A stretch of DNA of 14,877 nucleotides from Eimeria necatrix. Taxonomy: Eukaryota; Apicomplexa; Conoidasida; Eucoccidiorida; Eimeriidae. Where the stretch lies: contig NW_013651718.1 in NCBI RefSeq assembly GCF_000499385.1, positions 6,823 through 21,699 of the forward strand, in the 5' to 3' direction. A program made the translations under genes and the position numbers. The notes below the pieces were generated by a model. That model was not told the origin of the DNA, searched no databases, and saw only the letters and a list, made by a program, of their open reading frames with translations. The number at the start of each line of letters is the position of its first letter. The stretch's first letter is position 1. Shown here piece after piece: positions 1-8,362 of this stretch.

Positions 1-162
1 GCAGCAGCTGCTGCTGCTGCTGCTGCTGCTGCGTGTCTTGCGGCTTCCAGCGGCTCCAGGAGCAGCAGCAAAAGGCGCATGCAGCCCCAAAGTTGAGAAT
101 TTGAATTTAATTAAATAAAAGAAAGAATTTGGATTTAATTTAAATAAATAAATAATTTGTTT

Positions 163-784
163 TTATTTAAATAAAATCACTTCAGGAAAATAAACTTGAA
201 CAGCTTCCACAGCTGTCAACTGTGGGGCCCCACACCCCAACAAAGACAGCAAACACTTTACCCAGGGGCCCCCCGGGGGGCCCCCCGGGGGGCCCCCCGT
301 GGGGGCCCCCGTGGGGGCCCCCGTGGGGGCCCCCGTGGGGGCCCCCGTGGGGGCCCCCGTGGGGGCCCCCGTGGGGGCCCCCGAGGGGCCCCCCTGGGGG
401 CCCCCCGTGCCTTGTGTTTTAAGTGCAGCAGCAAAAGTTTCAGGAGACACTCCTGCGAACTGGCAAAGGTCTCCTTGCTGCAGCAGCAGCAGCTGCTGCT
501 GCTGCTGCTGCCGCTGCAGCGCTTCTTGCTGCTGCTCCGCCACCCGTTCCTGCTCCTGCAGCAGCAGCTGCTGCTGCTGCACCTCCTGCTGCAGCAGCAG
601 CTGCAGCTGCTGTTGCTGCTGCAGCAGCTGCAGCTGCTGTTGCTGCTGCAGCACCTGCTGCTGCTGCAGCGGTTGCGCCGGCTGCGGCAGCAGCACCTGC
701 TGCAGCTGCAGCAGCTGCGGTTGCTGCTCCTGCTGCTGCTCCTCCTCCGACTGCTGCTCCTGCTGCTGCTCCTGCTGGAGGACG

Positions 785-832
<48 letters not shown>

Positions 833-987
833 AGCGCATGCAAAGCCTCAGTGGGAGTTAAATCCCTTTCTAATCCAAAAGGCATTTGGCCATGAGTCAA
901 AACTTGAAAAAGAAGAAACGCCAGCTGCAGCGACTCGTGGCGGATTTGCTGCTGCAGCTGCTGCTGCTCGAAGACGCACAGCGGCGC

Positions 988-1038
<51 letters not shown>

Positions 1039-1454
1039 GCAAGGCACTCGGTCTCCCGCTGCTGCAGTGGCCTCCAAGTCCGAAAGATAAACTTCCCCCC
1101 CAGCTGTCACTACAGCTGACTCCAAAGACAAAGCCCCAAAAGAAAGCCCCAATGCATGCAACTGCGCAACTGCATGCAGCAGCCGCAGCGCTGCATGCTC
1201 TCTTGCTGCAGCAGACAGCACCACGGGGGGCCCCCCGGGGGCCCCCAAAGGGGCCCCCAGGGCCCCCCGGGGGCTCCCGGGGGCCCCCCGGGGGGCCCCG
1301 GGGGCCCCCCGGGGGGCCCCGGGGGCCCCCAAAGGGGCCCCCAGGGGCCCCTCCGGGGCCCCGGGGGCCCCCTCTTCAGACTCTTCGGGAAGCGGGAGGG
1401 CCCCCGGGGGCCCCTGGCCGGCCAGGGGGGCCCCCAGGAGGGGCCCCCGGGCCT

Positions 1455-1485
<31 letters not shown>

Positions 1486-2129
1486 AGCGTGGCGCCTTTT
1501 TGGGGCTGGCAGCCCCAAAAGCGCATGCAAAGTGCATGCAAAAGAAGGAGTTAAAGTTGCATGCGGAGAAAAGACAAAAAGTCCAGTCCAAGCAAAGTGT
1601 TGGGAAAATCTGGAGACTTCAGCAGCAAAAAGCGGCAGCAGCAGCGCGGAAGCTGCTGCTGCTGCTGCAGCAGGGACGCCTGCTGCTGCTGCGCGCTGCT
1701 GCAGCCGCTGCAGCAGCCGCAGCGCCCGCTGCGTGTGCTGCTCTGCTGCTGCTGCTGCTGCCAGCACTGCAGCAGGAAGCCCGGGGGGCTCCTCCGTGCT
1801 GCTGCTGCTGCGCTGCAGCAGCAGCAGCGGCCCAAAGGGCAGCCGCAGCTGCAGGGGGCCCCCATAAAGGGTACTCAGGGGGGCCCCCCCAGCCTCCAAC
1901 TCAAATGCTGCAGCAAGGGGCCCCTGGTGGAGGGGCCCCCGGTTATAAAAGGGTACTTTCCGCAGCAGCAGCTGCTTCTCGGGGACAGAATAAACTTCAG
2001 CAAAAGTCAGAGCTGCTGCTGCTGCTGCTGCTGCTGCAGCAAGTGTGGGGCTGCTCGCTGCTGCTGCTGCTGCAGCAAGTGGGGGGCTGCTCAAGTCCGG
2101 CAGCGCCAAGTGCTGCAGCGCCCGCAGGC

Positions 2130-2163
<34 letters not shown>

Positions 2164-2680
2164 GGGTTCTGCTTCGCGGCCCGGCTGCCGCAGCAGCTGC
2201 GACGCAGCAGCAGACAGCTCCTGCAGCACCGCCTCAGTCTGCCACGCAGCAGCAGCAGCTGCTGCTGCAGCAGGAGCAGCAGCAGGAGCAGCAGCAAAAG
2301 GCGCTGCTGCTGCTGCTCCTGCTGCTGCTGGCTGCGCGCGCGCAGGGCCCTCCGGCTCAGATGGCAGCAGCTGCTGCTCAACGGGCGCAGCAGCAGCAGC
2401 AGCAGCAGCAGGAACCTGCTGCTGCAAGGGGTACTCAGGGGGCCCCCAGAGGGGTTCTTGGGGGCCCCCCGGGTACCCATAGGGGCCCCTGAGGGGCCCC
2501 CTGAGGGGCCCATAGGGCCCCTGCGGGGGCCCCAGGGGCACTTGGGTCTCGGGGGCCCTTGCGCGCCCGAGCTGCCGGCCCCTGCCAGCAGCAGCAGCAG
2601 CAGCAGGAGCAGCAGCAGCAGCAGCAGCAGGGCCTGCGGCCACTTGGACCACTCGCGGAGGCTGCCGCTGCTGCCCCCGC

Positions 2681-2716
<36 letters not shown>

Positions 2717-2834
2717 AGGGGGCCCCCCCACCCTACCCTTCTTTGGGGCCTCTGGAAGAGCTGGTGGGGCTCGAGGGGCCTCGTGGGGGGCCTCTGGGGG
2801 CCCCTGGGCCGCTCGCGCCTGGCCTGCAGGAAAG

Positions 2835-2884
<50 letters not shown>

Positions 2885-2961
2885 GCTGCTGCTGCGCTGC
2901 TGCGCGATGCAGAGGCCCAAAGGAGACACAGGAGGGGCAGAAGTCCTAAAATGGACTTCAT
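163..2961 (-). CDS. Secreted rhoptry-kinase-like (ROPK) pseudokinase with large homopolymer insertions
   Basis: Intronless ORF of about 932 residues. The start is the ATG at 2961-2959, in context AAAATGAAG; the frame stays open upstream to a TTG at 2994, which is not a likely start. The N-terminus MKSILGLLPLLCLLWASA is a clear signal peptide, followed by poly-Gln and an Arg/Pro-rich stretch. A divergent kinase fold follows. RKVPF near residue 335 fits the ATP-binding lysine. An alpha-E-like helix ending in QLH leads to GLSFGALSLES at 605-615, which sits where ROPKs have HGD..K..N: the catalytic Asp is Ala610, and Ser occupies the Lys and Asn positions. YLSDLE keeps the DFG-position Asp at 628. 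An LQLAFLLF...GQMPF segment near 680-695 resembles alpha-F and its following loop. The C-terminus LLSLLGCGAPQLTAVEA (about 904-920) resembles the last kinase helices. Poly-Ala, poly-Gln and GAPT repeats interrupt the fold. Signal peptide plus ROPK-like motifs suggest rhoptry secretion, by inference. Another divergent kinase family is the main alternative. Confidence 0.65.
264..410. repeat. 12-bp GC-rich tandem array of G5C5 palindromes (Gly-Ala-Pro-Thr coding)
   Basis: About eight head-to-tail 12-bp units of the form GTGGGGGCCCCC, flanked by looser GGGGCCCC units. Each unit holds the 10-bp palindrome GGGGGCCCCC. In the minus-strand gene they encode GAPT and then GGPP repeats between the poly-Gln block and the last kinase helices. 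Units are a multiple of three, so copy change keeps the frame. Confidence 0.9.
478..833. repeat. CTG/CAG-rich tract (poly-Gln/Leu/Glu coding in the ROPK-like gene)
   Basis: About 355 bp of CTG-dominated sequence ending in a near-perfect run of about 16 CTG units. On the minus strand it encodes a Gln-rich block with interspersed Leu and Glu (about residues 710-828), which would form a long low-complexity insertion in the C-lobe of the kinase-like fold. Confidence 0.85.
1225..1475. repeat. GGGGCCCC-rich degenerate repeat (Gly-Ala-Pro-Arg coding)
   Basis: Dense GGGGGCCCCC and GGGGCCCC palindromes with variable spacers. They encode the GAPRGAPG-type segment before the alpha-E-like helix in the minus-strand gene. 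A similar block lies at 2430-2560, and the string GGGTACTCAGGGGG occurs near both 1867 and 2432, so these segments look internally duplicated. Confidence 0.8.
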
Positions 2962-3972
2962 TTTGAAAAGAGTGAAAAGAAGAAAATCTCGCAAAAGAGG
3001 CCGCGCTATCGCTAGGGCATTCTGGCGGCGGCGGGAGCCCGGGCGATTCAGAACTCAGGTCTTTGGCGGAAATATTTGTTTCTTTTCAGTGAATTTAACT
3101 TTAATTCAAATAAATAAATTAAATTCAGAAAAAGCAGAAGAAAATGGCGCATTCTTCTTGCAGATCAGCTGCCGGAGGCTCCCGAGCACAGCATCGGGAG
3201 AGGCGGCAGATGGACTTCAAGAAGAGAATCGAAACTGCCTTTTTTTCCGGAGTTTTTGCATGCGTTTGGATTCAAAATAAAAGAAATTTCTTCTTTTTAA
3301 TATTAGCGCCATTAAAGGGCTTTTGATCCGGCCTTTGTTGCAGTGGACCGTCGGCGCCGCAGCCGATTTGCTGGCAGCGGGAGCCCGCGAACCGAAGTTG
3401 AACTTTCGGAAAAGAAGCGGAAAAAAACCAGTTCTTTCGCCCGTTTTCGTTTCATTTGAACGGAAAAATAATCACTTTTCAAATTTCCCGATATTTCCCC
3501 CTTTTCAGCGACTCCAAAGGCCTCAAAAATGAAGCCAAACATCCGTTCGCGGGCCGTACCAACCGCAGCCGAAACGTGTACATACACCACGTACAGCTTT
3601 CTTGCACGGGTCTTCATTTCCGCAATTTTATTTCTTTTTACTTCACTTTTGCTCCTTTTTATTTCTTTTTGGGATTTTCCCTCCGAATTTAATGATTTAT
3701 GAACTAATTCGCGCTCAATTTCCGCAAAAGGAGCCTCAGATCCACCCCTTTTCCACCCACCAAGACCTCTTCCATTCCCACCAAAGCCGCTCCGTTCAAA
3801 AATCTGAATTTGCGTTGAAGACTTTAATTTCTTTAATTTGAATTATTTTATTTCTTCAATTGTTCTCAAGATAAAAAAAAGTAAGTTTTGGAAGATCCCG
3901 CAATAGTTCATTAAGTCGAGTCTGAACAGAAAGCTGCAATGCAGCACTGCGGACTCCCGCAAACACTCGCCA
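2962..3972. other. Intergenic region between the ROPK-like and TPPP-like genes
   Basis: No gene is assigned. It begins with a GC-richer stretch (about 2995-3060) just upstream of the ROPK-like ATG, probably 5' UTR or promoter of that gene. AT-rich DNA follows, with two more GC-rich islands near 3160-3205 and 3345-3395 that share GGGAGCCCG-like strings. A GTGTACATACACC motif lies at 3576-3588. Short plus-strand ORFs here (for example 3323-3532) resemble no family I know. Confidence 0.4.
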
Positions 3973-4014
3973 AAACCCTAAACCCTAAACCCTAAACCCT
4001 AAACCCTAAACCCT
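3973..4014. repeat. Interstitial telomere-like repeat, six AAACCCT units
   Basis: Six perfect heptamers with the C-rich strand on plus. It is flanked on both sides by ordinary sequence, so it is not a chromosome end. The TPPP-like gene ends about 450 bp to its right. Confidence 0.97.
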
Positions 4015-4153
4015 TTGTTTAACACTAATTGCGCGGAAGGTGTTTGGAGAAACTGCATTGAATTCAAATTCCAATTCAAGAGTTGTTCTGTCGCTGAGGT
4101 GTCTGGACAGAAAGCACAAATCTTGTCGAAATCACGCTGCCAAGAAAGTGGGC

Positions 4154-4154
<1 letters not shown>

Positions 4155-4186
<32 letters not shown>

Positions 4187-4428
4187 CTTGCTGCTGCTGC
4201 AGCGCGGTGCCAGCAGCAGCAGCAGCAGCAGCAGTCCGCTGCTGCTGCAGCAACTCCCAGCTGCCGCCGCGCCCCGCGAATCCCCCGTGCCCTCTCCCGC
4301 TGCAGCAGCAGCAGCCGAGCAGCAGCAGCTGCAGCAGCAGCTGCAGCAGCTGCTGCAGCAGCTGCAGCAGGCGCTCCCGCTGCAGCGCGCGCAGCTCCTG
4401 CGGCCGTTCGAGCTGCAACTTGACCGCC

Positions 4429-4459
<31 letters not shown>
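4155..4459. repeat. CAG/CTG mixed tract downstream of the TPPP-like stop codon
   Basis: Interrupted CAG and CTG runs, with CAGCAGCTGCTG-type inversions, directly after the TAG of the minus-strand TPPP-like gene. All six frames are largely open because CAG/CTG lacks stops. A Leu/Gln-rich coiled-coil-like reading exists on the minus strand (3999-4418, starting MQLERPQELRALQRERLLQL), but nothing independent supports it. It could be 3' UTR or a small low-complexity protein. Confidence 0.6.
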
Positions 4460-4460
<1 letters not shown>

Positions 4461-4685
4461 TACTTGCTGTCTCCCGTTTTGTTCTCGATAATTCCCTTTT
4501 TAACTCCTCGAATATCATATTCAGATCTGTCACAAAACTTCGACAAATCATTAAACTGAACTCTCCCGTCATCTACTGTTGTGGGGCCCCCCATCTTGTG
4601 CACTCCGGTGTATGTACTCTTGTCGTCGTGGAAACGAACTTTCTCCGCCTTCGTCCCCGTCAATATCGGACCCTCGCTGCCCTCT

Positions 4686-4742
<57 letters not shown>

Positions 4743-5435
4743 GCGGAACGGCGTTCACAGCGCGTCGGGGCGCCCTCCCAGCTGTCTATACACCCCACGA
4801 GCTGCCTATACACCCGAAGAGCTGCCTATACACCCCAAGAGCCAACTGCCCATACACCCCAACTGAGCTGCCCATACACCACACGAGCTGCCTATACACC
4901 CCAAAACAGCTGCCCATACACCCCAAAACAGCTGCCTATACACCCCAAAACAGCTGCCTATACACCCGAAGAGCTGCCTATACACCCCAACTCAGCTGCC
5001 TATACACCCCAAAACAGCTGCCTATACACCCAAAACAGCTGCCCATACACCCCACGAGCTGCCTATACACCCCAGGAGCCGCCTATACACCCCACGAGCT
5101 GCCTATACACCCCAACTGAGCTGCCTATACACCCGAAGAGCTGCCTGTACACCCGAACCTGTTGCGAGCTTCTGCTGGAGCGTTTGGAGGTCCATTTTGG
5201 TTTTTTCTGCGAGGAGTTGGAGGGCTTGTTGGAACTGTTGAAAAGAAATCTTTTTGCTGCCTCTGTCTTTGACTTTGGCGAAAAGCAAGTCTGCTTCTGC
5301 TGCTGTCAGTTTGCTGCTGCTGCTGCTGCTGCTGCTGCTCAACACCCCACAGTCCTTCAGCATTTTCGCGAAGGTCCTTCCGTCCATTTCCGCGGCCCCC
5401 TTCGTGTACACGCGAAACGCCTCCTCCAGACTCAT
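4460..5435 (-). CDS. TPPP/p25-alpha family protein, two exons
   Basis: Join of exon 1 5435-5159 (92 codons plus one base) and exon 2 4683-4460 (ends TAG) gives 166 residues. Donor is ACAG|GTTCGG, acceptor is CTGCAG|AGGGC, and phase 1 matches exactly. Exon 1 starts MSLEEAFRVY and carries the p25-alpha core: MDGRTFAKMLKDCGVL (17-32), a Ser run of nine (33-41), then LTAAEADLLFAKVK and ISFQQFQQALQLLAEK (64-78). Exon 2 supplies the C-terminal half: TGTKAEKVRFHDDKSTYTG (101-119), VHKMGGPTTVD and DRSEYDIRGVKKG. STYTG matches the conserved Y-T-G motif of the family. Members bind and bundle microtubules, and in apicomplexans similar proteins are linked to the tubulin cytoskeleton. No doublecortin domain follows, so this is not apicortin. 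The Ser run is unusual and comes from a CTG tract. A 5' noncoding exon is possible because CTGCAG precedes the ATG. Confidence 0.85.
4684..4743. repeat. CAG/CTG tract abutting the TPPP-like splice acceptor
   Basis: About 18 CAG units on plus, read as CTG in the pre-mRNA. The run ends in CTGCAG, whose final AG is the inferred acceptor of exon 2. It would act in place of an ordinary polypyrimidine tract. Confidence 0.85.
4781..5158. repeat. Intronic minisatellite, 18 units of 20-22 bp (GCTGCCTATACACCCC core)
   Basis: Eighteen contiguous units, each starting GCTGCCTATACACCCC or a close variant, with tails such as ACGA, AAGA, AAAACA or AACTGA that set unit length at 20 or 22 bp. One unit (4841-4866) is 26 bp and one (5017-5037) is 21 bp. 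On the coding strand of the TPPP-like gene a unit reads GGGGTGTATAGGCAGC. The last unit (5140-5158) ends exactly at the GT donor, so the array begins with the first bases of the intron. There is no unique spacer between units. Confidence 0.95.
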
Positions 5436-5438
5436 CCT

Positions 5439-5485
<47 letters not shown>

Positions 5486-5637
5486 TGCAGCAGCAGCAGC
5501 AGCAGGTGCAGCAGCAGCAGCAGCGTCTGCAGCAGCAGCAGCAGCAGCAGCAGCAGCGGGGCGCGCGAGCAAGAGGGACAACAGGCCGCGCGGCTAAGGG
5601 GTGAAGCGGGCCTGCCAGGACACAATCGCTCCTGCTG

Positions 5638-5706
<69 letters not shown>
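5436..5706. repeat. CAG and CTG tracts upstream of the TPPP-like gene
   Basis: A CAG block at 5438-5557 with GTG and CGT interruptions lies directly before the TPPP-like ATG. A unique GC-rich spacer (5558-5630) follows, then a long CTG run of about 20 units ending near 5706. This is likely 5' UTR, 5' intron or promoter of the minus-strand gene. The frames are open but low complexity. Confidence 0.8.
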
Positions 5707-5707
<1 letters not shown>

Positions 5708-6134
5708 CTCAGTGAGGGGTGGGGAATTGGTTTGTTTGGTTTGCTTCGAATAAAAAGCAGCAGCAGCAACTGGCCAAAGTGCAGCACTTCGATGCTGCGC
5801 CGGGGTGTAGCTACACACGAGCCTCGCTGCTGCTGCTGCTGCTGCTGCTGCGCTGCAGCAGCAGCAGCAGCTGCTGCTGCAGCGGGAAAACGCGGAATTG
5901 ACTGCAGCAAAGCCTCTAAGACTTCAATAAAGTGCAAATAAATGCAAAGAATTAAAATTAAAATCAACTGCAGCAGCTGCTGCTGCAGCGCAGCAGCTGC
6001 TGCTGCTGCACACGAACCACTGGCCCAAACTCACTTGCTGCTGCTTCGAATCTTTTCTGGAAATTACCCCTCGAGAATCTCCGCAAAGAAATTTAAACTC
6101 CTTTAAAAGTCAACAATTAACAATTCTGCTGCGA
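5707..6134. other. Intergenic region with short CAG tracts and a GTGTAGCTACAC palindrome
   Basis: No gene is assigned. It holds the 12-bp palindrome GTGTAGCTACAC at 5805-5816, CTG/CAG inversions at 5826-5882 and 5968-6009, and AT-rich DNA. It probably contains the promoter of the minus-strand TPPP-like gene. Confidence 0.4.
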
Positions 6135-6144
6135 ATGGTGTGCG

Positions 6145-6208
<64 letters not shown>

Positions 6209-6332
6209 GCGGAGGCAGCAGCAGCGGGCAGGGGCTCGTTCCGCTGCTTTCGTGGCCTTCTTTTCGGCAGCAGCAGCAAAAGCGAAAAGAATTAAAAGTT
6301 TAAATTATTTCTTTTTGAATTTAATTATTTAA
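6135..6332 (+). CDS. Hypothetical small protein, poly-Leu/poly-Gln (weak)
   Basis: ORF of 65 codons starting ATGGTGTGCGCC. It encodes MVCA, ten Leu, ten Gln, an Arg/Gln stretch, then RAGARSAAFVAFFSAAAAKA and an AT-rich tail. The poly-Leu could imitate a signal peptide but comes from a CTG run. The final residues come from AT-rich DNA and may be intron. It may be a first exon or not a gene at all. Confidence 0.2.
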
Positions 6333-6355
6333 TTCTACTTTTTGCTGCGGCAGCA

Positions 6356-6357
6356 AA

Positions 6358-6397
<40 letters not shown>

Positions 6398-6585
6398 GTT
6401 CCCGGGCACGCAGCAGCAGCAGCGAAGGCCGAGAGGCAGCAAATTCCTCTTTTGTGTCCTTTTTGTTTATTTTTTGCCACTTCCACCATTTATTTATATT
6501 TTAAGTATTTAATTTTTATTTTTACTTTTTTATTTATTTATTTTTCCTTCTTTTCTCTTTTCTCCACTCAAAAGCCCTTCTGGCA

Positions 6586-6637
<52 letters not shown>

Positions 6638-6805
6638 TGTTGCTGCCACCGCTGCTGTGCTGCTACTGCTGCTGCTGCTGTTGCTGTTGCTGCTGCTGCC
6701 TGTGTATTATTGCCACCTGTGTTGCTGCCACTGCTGCTGCTGCTTCTGCTGCTGCTGCTTCTGCTGCTGCTGCTATTGCTGCTGCTGCTGCTGCTGCTGC
6801 CTCAA
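6356..6805. repeat. CTG/GCT tracts separated by T-rich DNA
   Basis: A CTG run of about 12 units (6360-6397), a T-rich stretch (6440-6585), then about 215 bp of CTG/GCT sequence interrupted by TTG, ACC and GTG triplets (6588-6804). Frames are open on both strands without recognisable unique protein sequence. Confidence 0.75.
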
Positions 6806-6892
6806 ACCTACAAGTCCCTAGCGGGGTCGAGCAGCAAAAAGATTTATTAAAATTTAATTTACAAAAAGTGAATTGTGGGGCTTCAAATAAAT

Positions 6893-6942
6893 CCATTTTA
6901 ATTTAATTTAATTTAATTTAATTTAATTTAATTTAATTTTGT
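6893..6942. repeat. TTTAA pentamer array
   Basis: About nine tandem TTTAA units within AT-rich noncoding DNA. The same pentamer builds the longer array at 9580-9661. Confidence 0.85.
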
Positions 6943-6998
6943 TTTATTTTATTTGATTAAAATGAACTTTCCGAAAATAAACATTTCCAGTCAAGGAC

Positions 6999-7053
6999 CC
7001 TGAGGCCCACGGGCCCTCTGGGGCCCCCCAGGGGCCCCTAGGGGCCCCAGGGC
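6999..7053. repeat. Noncoding GGGGCCCC palindrome cluster
   Basis: Several GGGGCCCC and GGGCCC palindromes in about 55 bp, next to the telomere-like cluster at 7066. They resemble the GC-rich units inside the ROPK-like gene, but no supported reading frame lies here. Confidence 0.7.
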
Positions 7054-7065
7054 AATCAAGGGCAA

Positions 7066-7100
7066 GGGTTTAGGGTTTAGGGTTTAGGGTTTAGGGTTTA
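7066..7100. repeat. Interstitial telomere-like repeat, five GGGTTTA units
   Basis: Five perfect heptamers with the G-rich strand on plus, the reverse orientation to the cluster at 3973. An isolated GGGTTTAGGA copy follows near 7126. Confidence 0.97.
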
Positions 7101-7208
7101 GCGAGTGTGTGGAGGCCCTTGGCTAGGGTTTAGGACTAGGTAATGGAGGGATTGTTTAAATGGAATAAATTTGGATTTAATTTAAAGTAAAAAGTGAACA
7201 CAAGCCGG

Positions 7209-7222
7209 GGTGTACGTACACC
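7209..7222. repeat. Palindrome GGTGTACGTACACC
   Basis: Perfect 14-bp inverted repeat lying between two telomere-like clusters. It is one of a dispersed family in the window. Confidence 0.85.
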
Positions 7223-7286
7223 TCAGCTGAGGGCCGTTCAGGTGTCTGCAGAGACAGCAGAAAACGGCTTAAAATTTCCAACTTGA

Positions 7287-7321
7287 GGGTTTAGGGTTTA
7301 GGGTTTAGGGTTTAGGGTTTA
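7287..7321. repeat. Interstitial telomere-like repeat, five GGGTTTA units
   Basis: Five perfect heptamers, same orientation as the cluster at 7066 and about 190 bp from it. Confidence 0.97.
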
Positions 7322-7873
7322 GCTTTGTTTCGTTTTTTCTTTTTTTTGGCTCATTGTACTTCAATCGAAAGCAAAACTGAACTCTATACTGCAGGGAGAG
7401 AAGGGAAAAAGTAAAAGAATGCTTTCGGTCTTGAAATGGCAAATGTGTAGACTCGCGAGTTTTGAATTTGGGAATTTCCGGAAAGAAAGAGGAAAACTTG
7501 GTGCATTTGCGGCGTTTGAGCACCCAAAAAGTCAAAAACAAAGACAGAAATGATAATTGAAAAGAAAAAAGCTCAAAAAGAATTAAAATGAATCAAAAAT
7601 GGCCAACTTGTGCGAAATTTCAAAGATCACTTCAGCCACGTTCCCGGGTGTACGTACACCCCAGACTCCCAGCGCGCTCCGCGCGCCCGAAAGCGCCGAA
7701 AAAAAGGCCAAATAAACTTCAAATAATAAATTTTAGAATTAATTTATGAAATGCTTTTCAAATAAAAAGTTAAATTTAAAAAAAAAGGAAAAAAGTCAAG
7801 GAATTTGTCGCGGATTCCGTCCGCTCGGGGCCGGGGGCCCCGGAGCCGCGGAGTCGCCCGCGCGTTTCTTTGC
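7322..7873. other. Region without a recognised gene; contains a 16-bp palindrome and a GC-rich island
   Basis: AT-rich DNA with the perfect palindrome GGGTGTACGTACACCC at 7646-7661. A GC island at 7808-7865 includes GGGGCCGGGGGCCCCGG-type inverted repeats. The short minus ORF at 7305-7541 resembles nothing known to me. Confidence 0.5.
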
Positions 7874-8127
7874 TTAAAAACGGAGAAATGGAATCTTTGT
7901 TGAATTAAAAAGAAATAAATTTGAATTTCTTTTATTAATTTGATTTATTTTTCTTTTTTTTGTTTCTTTTTTCCCAACTTGGAGCTCTTTGGGGCCTCCT
8001 GCTGCTCCCTCAAACTCCAAATGGCTTTTCCCAGACCCAGCTTGTCTTTGAACTCCACTTCTGCTTAATTTGCTGCTTATTCGGGCCATTTGGGCCCCAG
8101 ACTGCTGCTGCTGCTGCTGCTGCTGCA

Positions 8128-8159
<32 letters not shown>

Positions 8160-8173
8160 AGTCTGCAGGTCAT
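7874..8173 (-). CDS. Hypothetical protein with N-terminal poly-Gln (weak)
   Basis: ORF of 99 codons, ATG at 8173-8171. MTCRL is followed by poly-Gln from the CAG tract, then non-repetitive sequence including QMARISSKLSRSGVQRQA, GSGKSHLEFEGAAGG and PKELQVGKKE, and an AT-rich tail. The middle reads like coding sequence. It would be head to head with the secreted-protein gene at 8363. I do not recognise it. Plus-strand ORFs over the same bases are also open, so the strand is uncertain. Confidence 0.3.
8101..8162. repeat. CTG/CAG tract
   Basis: About 20 CTG units with one CAG interruption in the middle, upstream of the plus-strand secreted-protein candidate. Confidence 0.9.
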
Positions 8174-8279
8174 TTGGACCTTTAGGGATTTAATTTGTTT
8201 TTCGTTTCAATTTTTTTTGAGTTCAATTTCTTTTCGGAGTTCAAACTTCTCCATATCTCACAGAGGCATTACAGGAACC

Positions 8280-8303
8280 CCAGCAGCAGCAGCAGCAGCA
8301 GCA

Positions 8304-8361
<58 letters not shown>
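8280..8361. repeat. CAG tract directly upstream of an ATG
   Basis: About 26 CAG units with one GAG interruption, ending two bases before the ATG at 8363. It would be 5' UTR of the secreted-protein candidate, or poly-Ser in frame if translation starts upstream. Confidence 0.9.
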
Positions 8362-8362
8362 A

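Noticed and set aside
423..2492. 689-residue plus-strand ORF opposite the ROPK-like gene
   Set aside because: It is all poly-Ala, poly-Leu and Gly-Pro repeats without a signal peptide or motif, while the minus strand has a signal peptide and ordered kinase-like motifs.
2962..2994. Eleven-residue N-terminal extension of the ROPK-like ORF
   Set aside because: The codon at 2994-2992 is TTG, not ATG. The ATG at 2961 has good context and begins a standard signal peptide.
2951..3280. Plus-strand first exon starting MDFILKRVKR with a donor near 3058
   Set aside because: It overlaps the signal-peptide start of the minus-strand gene. The following exon candidates are weak and no family is recognisable.
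3973..4014. Chromosome end (true telomere)
   Set aside because: Only six units, with gene-containing sequence on both sides. The same holds for the other four clusters.
4781..5158. CRISPR-like array
   Set aside because: Units are directly tandem with no unique spacers, and the sequence is eukaryotic.
4581..5597. Long plus-strand ORFs across the minisatellite and CAG tracts (338 and 173 residues)
   Set aside because: They are open because the repeat units lack stops. The opposite strand carries a clear TPPP-like gene whose exons flank the array.
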